Assembly (NCBI RefSeq): GCF_002506515.1
Contig: NZ_DAXS01000069.1
Location: 21,136-31,984 of the forward strand
DNA: 10,849 nt
Origin: Caldivirga sp. UBA161
GTDB taxonomy: Archaea; Thermoproteota; Thermoprotei; Thermoproteales; Thermocladiaceae
Reading direction: 5' to 3'
In this document: piece by piece, positions 1 through 6,959 of the stretch
Position numbering within the stretch: the first letter of the stretch is position 1
How the letters are laid out: the number at the start of each line of letters is the position of its first letter
Position numbers and translations under genes: made by a program
Notes under the pieces: model-generated
Told to the model about the DNA's origin: nothing
Seen by the model: only the letters and a program-made list of their open reading frames with translations
Databases searched by the model: none

Positions 1-960
1 AGGAGTAGGGGTATTCTTCTGGCTGGTACCCCATTAAGTGACATTATTGATTTCTATAGGTCGGTGGTTAAGATGCCTAAGGATAAGGCGCTCTTCCTAT
101 CCATGAGCAATGATGGTAAGGCTATTGTAAGTAGATTAATGGATCCATCAGCAGCAGCTTCAGGGGTAATGAATAATGCCCACAGCTTCATAGTAATGAG
201 TGGTACAATGCCGCCTACAAGGCTCTTTATAAGCCTACTTGGGGTTAAGGTTAAGGTCAATGAATTGAGGGTTGGGTTAACCGAGTACGTTAAGTCCTCT
301 AATGTTAAGGCTGTGGTTTACGGTGAAGTAACAACGAAGTATACTGAGAGGAGTGAGGAGCAGTATAGTAGGATTGCTCAAACATTAATAAGCGTATACG
401 ATACTGTAAAGCATGGTGTATTAGCCGTCTTCCCATCATACGATACCCTTAAGGCCACTAGGAAGTATATTAGGCATGGAGTTGACTTAGTGGTTGAGAT
501 AGGTACAACAACCATAGAGGATGTCCTAGAATCAATTAAGGTTAATCCACATAAGTTAATACTAGCCGTGGCTGGGGGTAAGTTGGTTGAGGGTATTGAA
601 TTCAGGTTCAATGACGTTAACTACATAGATGCTGTGGCAATAGTTGGTGTACCTTACCCTGAGCCAAATGACTTCATGAATGGGTTAGTTGACGTGGTTA
701 AGTCTAGGGCTAATTACGATGATGCGTGGCATGCGGTCTACACTTGGAATGCCTTAGTTAAGGTTAAGCAGGCCATAGGTAGGGGGCTTAGGTCAGATAA
801 AGATAGGGTCTTCATAATACTAATGGATTATAGGTTTAGGGATAATCCAATCATTTGGAGGGAAATGGCAAACTACCTACCTAATATTGAGGTTGCCTCA
901 AGTGAGGCAGAGTTAATAAGCATGCTTAAGGAATTTACATCAGTTAATACTAACCAGTAG
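1..960 (+). CDS. xpd: XPD/Rad3-type DNA helicase, C-terminal part (5' end outside window)
   Basis: The frame is open from base 1 to the TAG at 958-960, so 319 codons of the 3' part are visible and the gene starts left of the window. The GTG at 64 is internal. The fragment carries the second helicase domain of superfamily 2 XPD/DinG enzymes: a DPS segment followed by SGTMPP, the FPSYDTL motif IV, GGKLVEGIEF (motif V), and QAIGRGLRS with DYRF (motif VI). Known family role: ATP-dependent 5'-3' DNA unwinding, in archaea usually assigned to nucleotide excision repair, with a 4Fe-4S cluster in the N-terminal half. The Walker A, DEAH and Fe-S parts lie outside, so cluster and ATPase integrity cannot be judged. 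It converges on the 971-1522 gene with only 10 bp between stops. XPD fits better than bacterial DinG because of the archaeal context and motif wording. Confidence 0.88.
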   Translation, partial: RSRGILLAGTPLSDIIDFYRSVVKMPKDKALFLSMSNDGKAIVSRLMDPSAAASGVMNNAHSFIVMSGTMPPTRLFISLLGVKVKVNELRVGLTEYVKSSNVKAVVYGEVTTKYTERSEEQYSRIAQTLISVYDTVKHGVLAVFPSYDTLKATRKYIRHGVDLVVEIGTTTIEDVLESIKVNPHKLILAVAGGKLVEGIEFRFNDVNYIDAVAIVGVPYPEPNDFMNGLVDVVKSRANYDDAWHAVYTWNALVKVKQAIGRGLRSDKDRVFIILMDYRFRDNPIIWREMANYLPNIEVASSEAELISMLKEFTSVNTNQ

Positions 961-970
961 CCGGCATAAT

Positions 971-1522
971 TCAATCACTAATCCTACTTAGGCAAGCTGA
1001 GGGTCTTAGCCTAACGCCAAGGCATTCATCCTTAACCTCAACAAGTAGAATATCCCTCTTATTCTCAATCAGGAACCTAACCATGGCGCTGGCAAGCTTA
1101 AACCTAGAATTAAGCTTCATAACCCTCCTCAGTAGCCTAATGCTTGATAAAAGGATGGGTGTACTTAAACCCCTACCACCCCTAGATAACACCACTATAG
1201 GCCTATTAAAGGAGTTTAAGGCCCATAGGGCTTCAGTGTAGGCCTCTGGACTTAAGTAAGGTTGACTACCCCTAATTAGCGCCACGGGTGGTTGCACATT
1301 AGCTTCAATACATGAGTTCAGTAATCCCCTGGATGACGCGTACGCGTAGTCAATGTAGGTTGTTAAGGCTGCTGATCCAGGGATTTCAACGCTCTTCAAT
1401 GGGCCGCAGAACACTATGTTACTAAACCCAGCCTCACTGAGGCTTCGTTCCATGTATCTAATTACCCTACTTAATAACTCATCATCCTTAAGGGGTGGTA
1501 TAGCCACTATTGCAGTAGCCAT
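971..1522 (-). CDS. Putative degenerate GT-A/MobA-like nucleotidyltransferase
   Basis: I do not recognise this 183-aa protein with certainty. Its second half follows the pattern of GT-A nucleotidyltransferases such as MobA and CofC: SRGLLNSCIEA (about 64-74) resembles the G-L-N-a-a segment, RGSQPYLSPEAY (84-95) resembles the DxP-x-L-s-pe motif, and GGRGLSTPILLS (115-126) resembles the G-h-P-v-l-f segment. The N-terminal glycine-rich loop (L-x-G-G-x-S-x-R-M-G) is absent: the chain passes from MATAIVAIPP directly into a helix. The first metal aspartate is also missing (RGSQP where DxP is usual). It may therefore be catalytically dead or use another ligand. Start: ATG at 1522, one base after the upstream gene's stop; a GTG at 1534 with GAGG four bases before it is an alternative and would give 187 aa. 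It is co-transcribed with the NifX-like gene, which supports a metal-cofactor role only by inference. Confidence 0.55.
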   Translation of the reverse strand: MATAIVAIPPLKDDELLSRVIRYMERSLSEAGFSNIVFCGPLKSVEIPGSAALTTYIDYAYASSRGLLNSCIEANVQPPVALIRGSQPYLSPEAYTEALWALNSFNRPIVVLSRGGRGLSTPILLSSIRLLRRVMKLNSRFKLASAMVRFLIENKRDILLVEVKDECLGVRLRPSACLSRISD

Positions 1523-1523
1523 A

Positions 1524-1886
1524 TTAATGCCCACTCAGCCTCTCAAGTACCGCTATTATGCTTGAGTAAAGAACCTCCCACTGGGTAATGGGTGTTACGT
1601 TAACGCTACTTAGGTCTGAGCCAGGTTCAGTAATGTAAATCTTCACGTCGTGTTGCCTCAATATGCGGTAGGATGGGTAACACACTGAGCCATGGGCTGC
1701 AATAACTACGTCGGCTCCAAGCTCCACGCACCTCTTAGCAACCGTGGGTCTTTTATTTGGGCTAAGTAATGCTGGGTTATCCTCAACGTGAATCACCCCT
1801 CTATTAGTATCCATTAGTATGAGTTTAGTAGCCTTCGAGAATACCTCAACCCTATAGTCATTATTAACTGTTGTGCACACTATCAT
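1524..1886 (-). CDS. NifX/NifB-type (dinitrogenase Fe-Mo cofactor domain) small protein
   Basis: This 120-aa protein has the layout of the NifX/NifB-C/NafY-like domain (RNase H-like fold): an N-terminal beta strand (MIVCTTVNN), VEVFSKATKLILMD corresponding to the 'V-x-x-h-F-g-r-A-p-y-f-x-i-v-D' segment, VEDNP (34-38), and GADVVIAAHGS (57-67) followed by YRILRQHDVKIYI (73-85), matching the usual 'gvDvVia-gxG-xxa-xxxLxxxgIkvy' ending. Family members bind or carry iron-molybdenum clusters or precursors. No nitrogenase gene is visible here, so nitrogen fixation is not implied. The typical metal-ligand histidine before F is replaced by V, while C69 lies after the glycine turn. Start: ATG at 1886 lies about 25 bp from the TATA box at 1907-1915, consistent with a leaderless message. 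First gene of a two-gene unit divergent from a ModE-like regulator. Confidence 0.62.
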   Translation of the reverse strand: MIVCTTVNNDYRVEVFSKATKLILMDTNRGVIHVEDNPALLSPNKRPTVAKRCVELGADVVIAAHGSVCYPSYRILRQHDVKIYITEPGSDLSSVNVTPITQWEVLYSSIIAVLERLSGH

Positions 1887-1906
1887 TAGGGAGGAATTGG
1901 GCTTGG

Positions 1907-1915
1907 ATTTATAAA
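1907..1915. promoter_or_regulatory. Symmetric TATA box in the divergent promoter
   Basis: ATTTATAAA contains the perfect palindrome TTTATAAA. Read on the minus strand its centre is about 25 bp from the ATG at 1886, the leaderless distance. Read on the plus strand it would start transcription near 1937, giving a leader of about 13 bases before the ATG at 1950. A second A/T-rich stretch (1926-1937) is too close to the ATG at 1950 to be its box A unless the spacing is unusual. Confidence 0.6.
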
Positions 1916-1931
1916 CACTGCATTAGTTTAT
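1911..1931. promoter_or_regulatory. Candidate operator: ATAAAC-N9-GTTTAT dyad
   Basis: A perfect 6-bp inverted repeat (1911-1916 and 1926-1931) separated by 9 bases, spanning 21 bp in the shared promoter and overlapping the TATA box. Centre-to-centre spacing of the half sites is 15 bp, somewhat longer than one and a third helical turns. Position suggests control by the regulator encoded at 1950; this is inference, as short A/T-rich dyads also arise by chance. Confidence 0.35.
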
Positions 1932-1949
1932 TTAAAATTAAGAGAATTA

Positions 1950-2876
1950 ATGAGCAGTAGGACTGTTAGGTTTAGGGGTGTTGACATTAGGATTGAGGTC
2001 ATTGAATTACTTAAATTAGTAAAAAAGTATGGTTCATTAAACAAGGCAGCTAAACTACTCAACATACCCTACTCCACTGCCTTTAGGCTAATTAGGGAGG
2101 CGGAGGTTAAGCTATCGGAAGCATTAATGGAGGGCATTAGGGGTGGTTCATGCGGTGGTTACAGTAGATTAACGAAGCTTGGTGAGGAACTCCTACTAGC
2201 ATTCAGTGAGGGTGACTTAGGTGGTAAGTTAATAGTCGCCAGCAGTCATGATGAATTACTCTCCTACATCCTAGATGATTACGCCTCAGTTACTTGGGTT
2301 GGGTCAATGAATGGTTTATCAATGCTGCTTATAAATAAGGCTCAAGTGGCTGGGGTGCACTTATCTTCAATATATGGTAGTAACCTAAGCATACTTAAGG
2401 CACTTGGGGTACTGGATGAATTAACCCTAGTGAGGGGTTATGGTAGGGTTATTGGGATAGGGTATAGGGAGGAGTTGGGTTCAATGAACCTTAAGGACCT
2501 CATTAATGAAGTTAAGAGGGGTAGGTTAATTATGGCTAAGAGGAATCCCGGCTCAGGGACAAGACTACTTAGTGAATTATGGTTAAGGAGGATGAATGTA
2601 AGTAACCCGAAGGCTCTTAATAGAGTTGCTTGGACTCATGATGATGTAGCCAAGGCTATAATAAGGGGTGAAGCTGATTACGGCTTTATAACTCAATACC
2701 ATGCTGAGAAGTGGGGTTTAAGGTTCATTAAGGTTACGCAGGAGGACTATGATATAGTGGTGAGGAGGGATTCAATTAATGATGCTCAGAAGCTTCTGGA
2801 AGCCTTAAGGGGGTTAAGGGGTGTTAATATTAGGGGTTACTTAATAGGCAATAATATTGGGCAAATTATGGGATAA
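1950..2876 (+). CDS. ModE-like HTH regulator fused to a PBP-like ligand-sensing domain
   Basis: 308 aa. Residues about 15-85 form a LysR/ModE-type winged helix-turn-helix (LKLVKKYGSLNKAAKLLNIP, then YSTAFRLIREAE) ending in the ModE hallmark GGSCGGYSRLTKLGEELL (65-82). The rest is a type-2 periplasmic-binding-protein-like domain of the kind attached to archaeal and bacterial ModE-type regulators and related to molybdate/tungstate-binding proteins: NPGSGTR (199-205) is the anion-binding loop, followed by THDDVAKAIIRGEADYGF (229-246). Known role of such proteins: cytoplasmic, DNA-binding transcription control responding to an oxyanion or a molybdopterin-type ligand. There is no signal peptide, so the PBP-like part is intracellular. 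It is transcribed away from the NifX-like unit across a promoter with a dyad, suggesting that it regulates both itself and that unit. No transporter genes are nearby. ATG at 1950 has no Shine-Dalgarno. Confidence 0.8.
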   Translation: MSSRTVRFRGVDIRIEVIELLKLVKKYGSLNKAAKLLNIPYSTAFRLIREAEVKLSEALMEGIRGGSCGGYSRLTKLGEELLLAFSEGDLGGKLIVASSHDELLSYILDDYASVTWVGSMNGLSMLLINKAQVAGVHLSSIYGSNLSILKALGVLDELTLVRGYGRVIGIGYREELGSMNLKDLINEVKRGRLIMAKRNPGSGTRLLSELWLRRMNVSNPKALNRVAWTHDDVAKAIIRGEADYGFITQYHAEKWGLRFIKVTQEDYDIVVRRDSINDAQKLLEALRGLRGVNIRGYLIGNNIGQIMG

Positions 2877-2924
2877 AACCGTAGGAAACCTAATGTATTA
2901 ACTTATTGCTAATTATAGGGATTA

Positions 2925-2934
2925 AGTTTAAAAA
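2925..2934 (+). promoter_or_regulatory. Box A promoter of the CBS-domain gene
   Basis: AGTTTAAAAA is centred about 25 bp before the ATG at 2955, the leaderless spacing. A 10-bp palindrome ACTATATAGT (2939-2948) lies between the box and the start codon. Confidence 0.6.
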
Positions 2935-2954
2935 CAATACTATATAGTAAACGT

Positions 2955-3386
2955 ATGAAGGCTTCAGAATTAATAACTAGGAAGGGTCCAGTAGTAATTA
3001 AGGTGGGTTCCCCAGTAATGGAGGCCATTAGGCTCATGGCTGATAATAATGTAGGGTTAGTGGTTATTGTTGATTCCCCTGAGAATAGGAGGGTTTTAGG
3101 AGTTATAAGTGAGAGGGATGTGGTTAGGGCATTGGCTAAGGGCATTGATGTTAATAAGGCCACTGTGGAGCAGGTGGGGACAATGGGTAATATAGTCTCG
3201 GTTAAGTACTATGACTACATTACCACTGTTGCTAGGTTAATGAATGAGAGGCAGGTTAGGCACGTGGTTATTGTTGATGATGATAATAGGGTTATGGGCG
3301 TAATATCCATTAGGGATCTCTTGAAGGAGAAGGAGGTTATTGATGCATTAGCTAGACTTCGTCCTTATCCACCAGTTAGAGAATGA
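2955..3386 (+). CDS. Tandem CBS-domain protein
   Basis: 143 aa, almost entirely a pair of CBS domains. The first runs from about residue 8 to 68 and ends in GVISERDVVRALAKG; the second covers about 75-132 and ends in VMGVISIRDLLKE. The repeated 'GVIS-x-RD' endings are diagnostic of CBS motifs, and the pair normally forms a Bateman module that binds adenosyl ligands (AMP, ATP, SAM) in the cleft. No catalytic or DNA-binding domain is attached, so the partner and target are unknown. Stand-alone CBS pairs are abundant in Crenarchaeota. Start ATG at 2955 is supported by the box A at 2925-2934 and fits the usual first residues (M-K-A-S-E-L-I). Its own promoter separates it from the regulator upstream; no operon with nep1 is required because nep1 has a box A too. 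Confidence 0.88.
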   Translation: MKASELITRKGPVVIKVGSPVMEAIRLMADNNVGLVVIVDSPENRRVLGVISERDVVRALAKGIDVNKATVEQVGTMGNIVSVKYYDYITTVARLMNERQVRHVVIVDDDNRVMGVISIRDLLKEKEVIDALARLRPYPPVRE

Positions 3387-3392
3387 GTGTTA

Positions 3393-3400
3393 AGTTTATT
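3393..3400 (+). promoter_or_regulatory. Box A promoter of nep1
   Basis: AGTTTATT, centred about 27 bp before the ATG at 3424. This spacing favours 3424 over the in-frame GTG at 3409, which would be only about 12 bp from the box. Confidence 0.55.
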
Positions 3401-3423
3401 CACTAAAAGTGGTAACTGCATTA

Positions 3424-4101
3424 ATGCTTAAACTCATACTTGTTGATGCAGCCTTGGAGCCAATACCCCCTGAATTAAGGAATAATAAGGATGTTATTAA
3501 GGCGGCTAGGAGGCTTGGTAGGGACCCAAACTACATGCCCCTTGATAAGGCCCTTCACTTTAAGGCTATGGGTAGGCTTAAGGGTAAGGAAAGTAGGGGT
3601 AGGCCGGATATTGTTCATAAGTTTCTCCTAGATTCATTAAACAGCCTACTTGCCCGGAGAGGTATGTTAACTGTTTATATTCACACAGTGGTAGGTAAGG
3701 TTATTGAGGTTGCCCCAGGTGAGAGGCCGCCTCAGAATTACTTTAATTTCCTTGGGTTGGTGGAGCAGTTATTCAAGTATGGTTCAGTACCCCCCAGCGG
3801 TAAGTGGTTGCTTAGGTTCATGGGTGTGTCGATTAATGAATTGATTGAGTCAATGAGTGAATCACTCATTATACTTCTTGAGAGGGATGGTGAACCCATT
3901 AAGGTAACTGAATTAGCTAAGTTAATAATTAAGAATGGTGGGGCAGTGGTTATGGTTGGTGGAATGCCTAAGGGTTCAAGTGAAGTTGCTAGGGCCTTGG
4001 CCAGGAGGATTTTTAGCCTAGCTAATGGTGAACCCTTAACAACAAGCCATACTGTTAATTCCCTAATAGTCTCCATTGAGTCTGAATTAGGCTTAATTTA
4101 A
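3424..4101 (+). CDS. nep1: Nep1/Emg1-type 16S rRNA pseudouridine N1-methyltransferase
   Basis: 225 aa, a normal length for archaeal Nep1. The N-terminus MLKLILVDAALEPIPPEL matches the family's start, and KESRGRPDIVH (55-65) is its strongest signature, involved in RNA binding. The C-terminal SPOUT (alpha/beta knot) region includes VMVGGMPKGS (176-185) and EPLTTSHTVNSLIVSIE (203-219), which form the SAM-binding knot. Known role: SAM-dependent N1-methylation of a pseudouridine in the small-subunit rRNA and assistance in 30S assembly, acting in the cytoplasm as a dimer. Start ATG 3424 was chosen over GTG 3409 because of box A spacing and family N-termini. The stop TAA (4099-4101) overlaps the opposing aconitase stop. 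No frameshift or missing motif seen. Confidence 0.9.
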   Translation: MLKLILVDAALEPIPPELRNNKDVIKAARRLGRDPNYMPLDKALHFKAMGRLKGKESRGRPDIVHKFLLDSLNSLLARRGMLTVYIHTVVGKVIEVAPGERPPQNYFNFLGLVEQLFKYGSVPPSGKWLLRFMGVSINELIESMSESLIILLERDGEPIKVTELAKLIIKNGGAVVMVGGMPKGSSEVARALARRIFSLANGEPLTTSHTVNSLIVSIESELGLI

Positions 4102-6785
4102 CGCCCAGTGTTTAACGCAATTCTCCTAAGCATGTATGGTAATATTCCCCCATGCTTATAGTACTCAACCTCAACCTCATTATCCAACCTAGCAGTAGCT
4201 TCAACCTCCTTAACCTCACCATTGGGTTTCGTAATCCTGATCTTAAGCTTCTTCCTCGGTTCAAGGCCCTCCTCAATACCGATTACGTCAACAACCTCAT
4301 TACCCGTTAACCCAAGGCCCCTCCAATTCACGCCCTCAGGCAATTGTATGGGTAAAACACCCATATCCACTAAATTACTCCTATGTATCCTCTCAAAACT
4401 CTCAGCAATAACAGCCTTAACACCAAGGAGTAATGTCGCCTTGGCTGCCCAATCCCTACTACTACCTGAACCATACTGCTTACCAGCGAATATAACTAAG
4501 GGCACACCCTCACTCTGGTATTGAACCGCAGCCTCGTAGACGGTCATGACTTTCCCATCGGGCCAGTGTATAGTGTATCCGCCATCCCTATTCACCATGA
4601 AGTTCCTAAGCCTAATATTACTGAACCCACCCCTAACCATAACCTCATGATTACCCCTCCTGGCTCCATACGTGTTAAATTCCTCAGGCTTCACGCCACT
4701 CTCCATTAGGTACTTGGCCGCTGGGCTGTCTAATGGTATTGAACCAGCTGGTGAAATATGATCTGTAGTTATTTTATCACCAAGCAGTAGCAGTATCCTA
4801 GCGCCTTTAATATCCCTAAGTGGTGGTGGTTCAGGGGTGATGTTATCGAAGAACGGCGGCCTCCTTATGTATGTTGATGATGGATCCCATTGGTAAAGTA
4901 ACCCACTGGGCGCCTTTAATCCCTCCCATAATTCATCACCCTTATACACGTCAGCGTACTTCCTCCTAAATAACTCAGGAACCACAGTACTCTTTATTAT
5001 TGAATTCACCTCGCTAATGCTTGGCCAAATATCCCTCAGGTAAACGGGTTTACCATTGGGGTCATAGCCCAGTGGCTCATTATCGAAATCCACATCTATC
5101 CTACCTGCCAATGCGTAAGCAACCACAAGCATTGGGGAGGCTAGGTAAGCGGCCTTAACTAATGGGTGTATTCTCCCCTCGTAATTCCTATTGCCACTCA
5201 ACACAGCCACTGTGTATATGTCATTCTCCCTAATCGCCTTAGCCACGGGTTCAGGTAGGGGACCTGTATTACCTATGCATACTGTGCATCCATACCCAGT
5301 TACGTGGAAGCCTAAGGCCTCTAGGTAAGGCATTAGCCCAGCTGCAGTTAAGTAATCAGTAACAACCCTTGAACCTGGGGCTAGGCTTGTCTTAACCCAT
5401 GGCTTAGTCCTCAGCCCCTTCTCCACAGCCTTCTTAGCCATTAAGCCAGCCCCAATTAGTACTGTTGGGTTACTGGTGTTTGTGCAGCTTGTTATTGCGG
5501 CAATAACAACAGCCCCATCCCTCAGGTTAGCCTTCAAATCCCCTAAATCCACAATACTACTCCTCTTACCACCCCTACTGTTGGCGTACTCATCAATTAG
5601 CTTAGACACCGTTGCCTTAGCCATCTTAAGGGGTATTTTCTCATCGGGATTCCTTGGACCAGCTATCACTGGTTCCACTTCACTTAAATCAAACTGATAG
5701 CTTTCACTGAAGGTTGGTTCATAATCCTCAACGTAGAATAAGCCAACGTGCTTAAGGTAATCTTCAACAAGTTTAACGTGCGCCTCATCCCTACCCGTTA
5801 ACCTTAAGTAACTTAACGTTAATTCATCCACTGGGAATAAGCCTGTTGTTGCACCGTATTCAGGAGCCATATTGGATATAGTAGCCCTATCCCAAGCGGG
5901 GAGGGCCTTAATACCTGGGCCGTAGTACTCAACTATCTTACCAACCACATTCCTCTTCCTAAGGAATTCCGTAATATTAAGCACAATATCAGTTGCAGTA
6001 ACTCCCTCCCTTGGTTCACCCACCAGCTTAACCCCAACAACCTGGGGTATTGTTATGTAGTGTGGTTGGCCAAGCATAACAGCCTCAGCTTCAATACCAC
6101 CCACACCCCAGCCCAGTACACCAATGCCACTAACCATGGTTGTGTGGCTATCAGTGCCTAATACAGTATCTGGGTAGGCTGAGGCATTATTCTGATTAAT
6201 GAAAACCACCTTGGCTAGGTACTCTATGTTAACTTGATGTATTATACCCCTACCAGGGGGTACTACCTTGAAGTTGCTGAATGTTGATTGAGCCCACTTA
6301 AGGAATATGTACCTCTCCTTATTCCTCTCAAACTCAAGCTCCATGTTTAACCTTAATGCGTCTGATACGCCAAAGTAATCCACCTGAATGGAGTGATCAA
6401 TAACCAAGTCCACTGGGACAAGGGGATTAATTACCTTAGGATCCTTACCTAACTTAGCCACTGCATCCCTCATGGCTGCTAAGTCGGCTACAAGTGGGAC
6501 GCCTGTGAAGTCTTGTAGTATTAGCCTGGCTGGTATGAAGGGTATCTCCTTAGGGTACTGGGCCTTAGGATCCCACTTAAGTAGTGATTCAACATCCTCT
6601 AATTTAACAGCCTTACCATCATAATTCCTAACCACGCTCTCTAAGAGTATTCTAATGCTTATAGGTAGTTTAGAAACCTTAAATCCTATTTCCTCAAACC
6701 TACTTATATTCCATATGCTTAACTTACCGATCCGTGAACTCCACTGCTCCTTAATGAGTTCAAGGTCCTTAACGCTAATACTCAT
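4098..6785 (-). CDS. acnA: Aconitate hydratase A (aconitase)
   Basis: 895 aa, full length for the AcnA/IRP1-type aconitase. Domains 1-3 hold the 4Fe-4S ligands C434 (in SCTNTSNP), C500 and C503 (GYGCTVCIGNTG). Other family motifs: GTDSHTTM (210-217), LSGNRNYEGRIHP (529-541), and in the swivel domain 4 DHISPAGSIP (675-684) and YGSGSSRDWAAKA (771-783), with ESFERIHRSNLVDMGVLP after it. Reaction: citrate to isocitrate through cis-aconitate in the cytoplasm, for the citric acid cycle in either direction. All active-site serine, arginine and histidine motifs expected are present. Start ATG at 6785 lies about 26 bp from a box A (6807-6816), so the message is likely leaderless. Single-gene unit, convergent with nep1. 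IRP-like RNA binding when the cluster is lost is possible for this family but not shown. Confidence 0.97.
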   Translation of the reverse strand: MSISVKDLELIKEQWSSRIGKLSIWNISRFEEIGFKVSKLPISIRILLESVVRNYDGKAVKLEDVESLLKWDPKAQYPKEIPFIPARLILQDFTGVPLVADLAAMRDAVAKLGKDPKVINPLVPVDLVIDHSIQVDYFGVSDALRLNMELEFERNKERYIFLKWAQSTFSNFKVVPPGRGIIHQVNIEYLAKVVFINQNNASAYPDTVLGTDSHTTMVSGIGVLGWGVGGIEAEAVMLGQPHYITIPQVVGVKLVGEPREGVTATDIVLNITEFLRKRNVVGKIVEYYGPGIKALPAWDRATISNMAPEYGATTGLFPVDELTLSYLRLTGRDEAHVKLVEDYLKHVGLFYVEDYEPTFSESYQFDLSEVEPVIAGPRNPDEKIPLKMAKATVSKLIDEYANSRGGKRSSIVDLGDLKANLRDGAVVIAAITSCTNTSNPTVLIGAGLMAKKAVEKGLRTKPWVKTSLAPGSRVVTDYLTAAGLMPYLEALGFHVTGYGCTVCIGNTGPLPEPVAKAIRENDIYTVAVLSGNRNYEGRIHPLVKAAYLASPMLVVAYALAGRIDVDFDNEPLGYDPNGKPVYLRDIWPSISEVNSIIKSTVVPELFRRKYADVYKGDELWEGLKAPSGLLYQWDPSSTYIRRPPFFDNITPEPPPLRDIKGARILLLLGDKITTDHISPAGSIPLDSPAAKYLMESGVKPEEFNTYGARRGNHEVMVRGGFSNIRLRNFMVNRDGGYTIHWPDGKVMTVYEAAVQYQSEGVPLVIFAGKQYGSGSSRDWAAKATLLLGVKAVIAESFERIHRSNLVDMGVLPIQLPEGVNWRGLGLTGNEVVDVIGIEEGLEPRKKLKIRITKPNGEVKEVEATARLDNEVEVEYYKHGGILPYMLRRIALNTGR

Positions 6786-6806
6786 AGGAACCTCAACCTT
6801 AGGGTA

Positions 6807-6816
6807 CTTAAAAAAT
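6807..6816 (-). promoter_or_regulatory. Box A promoter of aconitase
   Basis: On the minus strand this reads ATTTTTTAAG, centred about 26 bp before the ATG at 6785. Confidence 0.6.
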
Positions 6817-6847
6817 TACCGACTCTAAGATTAATTCAACAGTTAAG

Positions 6848-6884
6848 CTATTTAAAATTCTTCGGTAATCTAATAGGTAGATTA
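6848..6884 (+). promoter_or_regulatory. Unassigned TATA-like box followed by an inverted repeat
   Basis: In the 174-bp gap between the divergent aconitase and membrane-protein genes, CTATTTAAAATTC (6848-6860) looks like a plus-strand box A with a predicted start near 6879. It is followed by TAATCTA-N5-TAGATTA (6866-6872 and 6878-6884), a perfect 7-bp inverted repeat at the predicted start site. It could be an operator or a hairpin in a longer leader for the gene at 6960. No function is assigned. Confidence 0.3.
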
Positions 6885-6959
6885 GTGACCTTACTCATTG
6901 CTTTAAAGCCTCCAGTACCTTAAGTAATACTTATTGATTAACACTGGGTAATAGGCATA

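Noticed and set aside
64..960. Helicase gene starting at the GTG at 64
   Set aside because: The frame is open to base 1 and the upstream codons read as helicase sequence, so the GTG is internal to a truncated gene.
1524..1886. Nitrogenase cofactor gene implying nitrogen fixation
   Set aside because: The NifX-like fold is widespread in archaea without nitrogenase, and no nif structural gene is present here.
4222..5697. Plus-strand ORFs of 62-100 codons inside the aconitase gene
   Set aside because: They are antisense shadows of a clear, full-length aconitase with all motifs intact.
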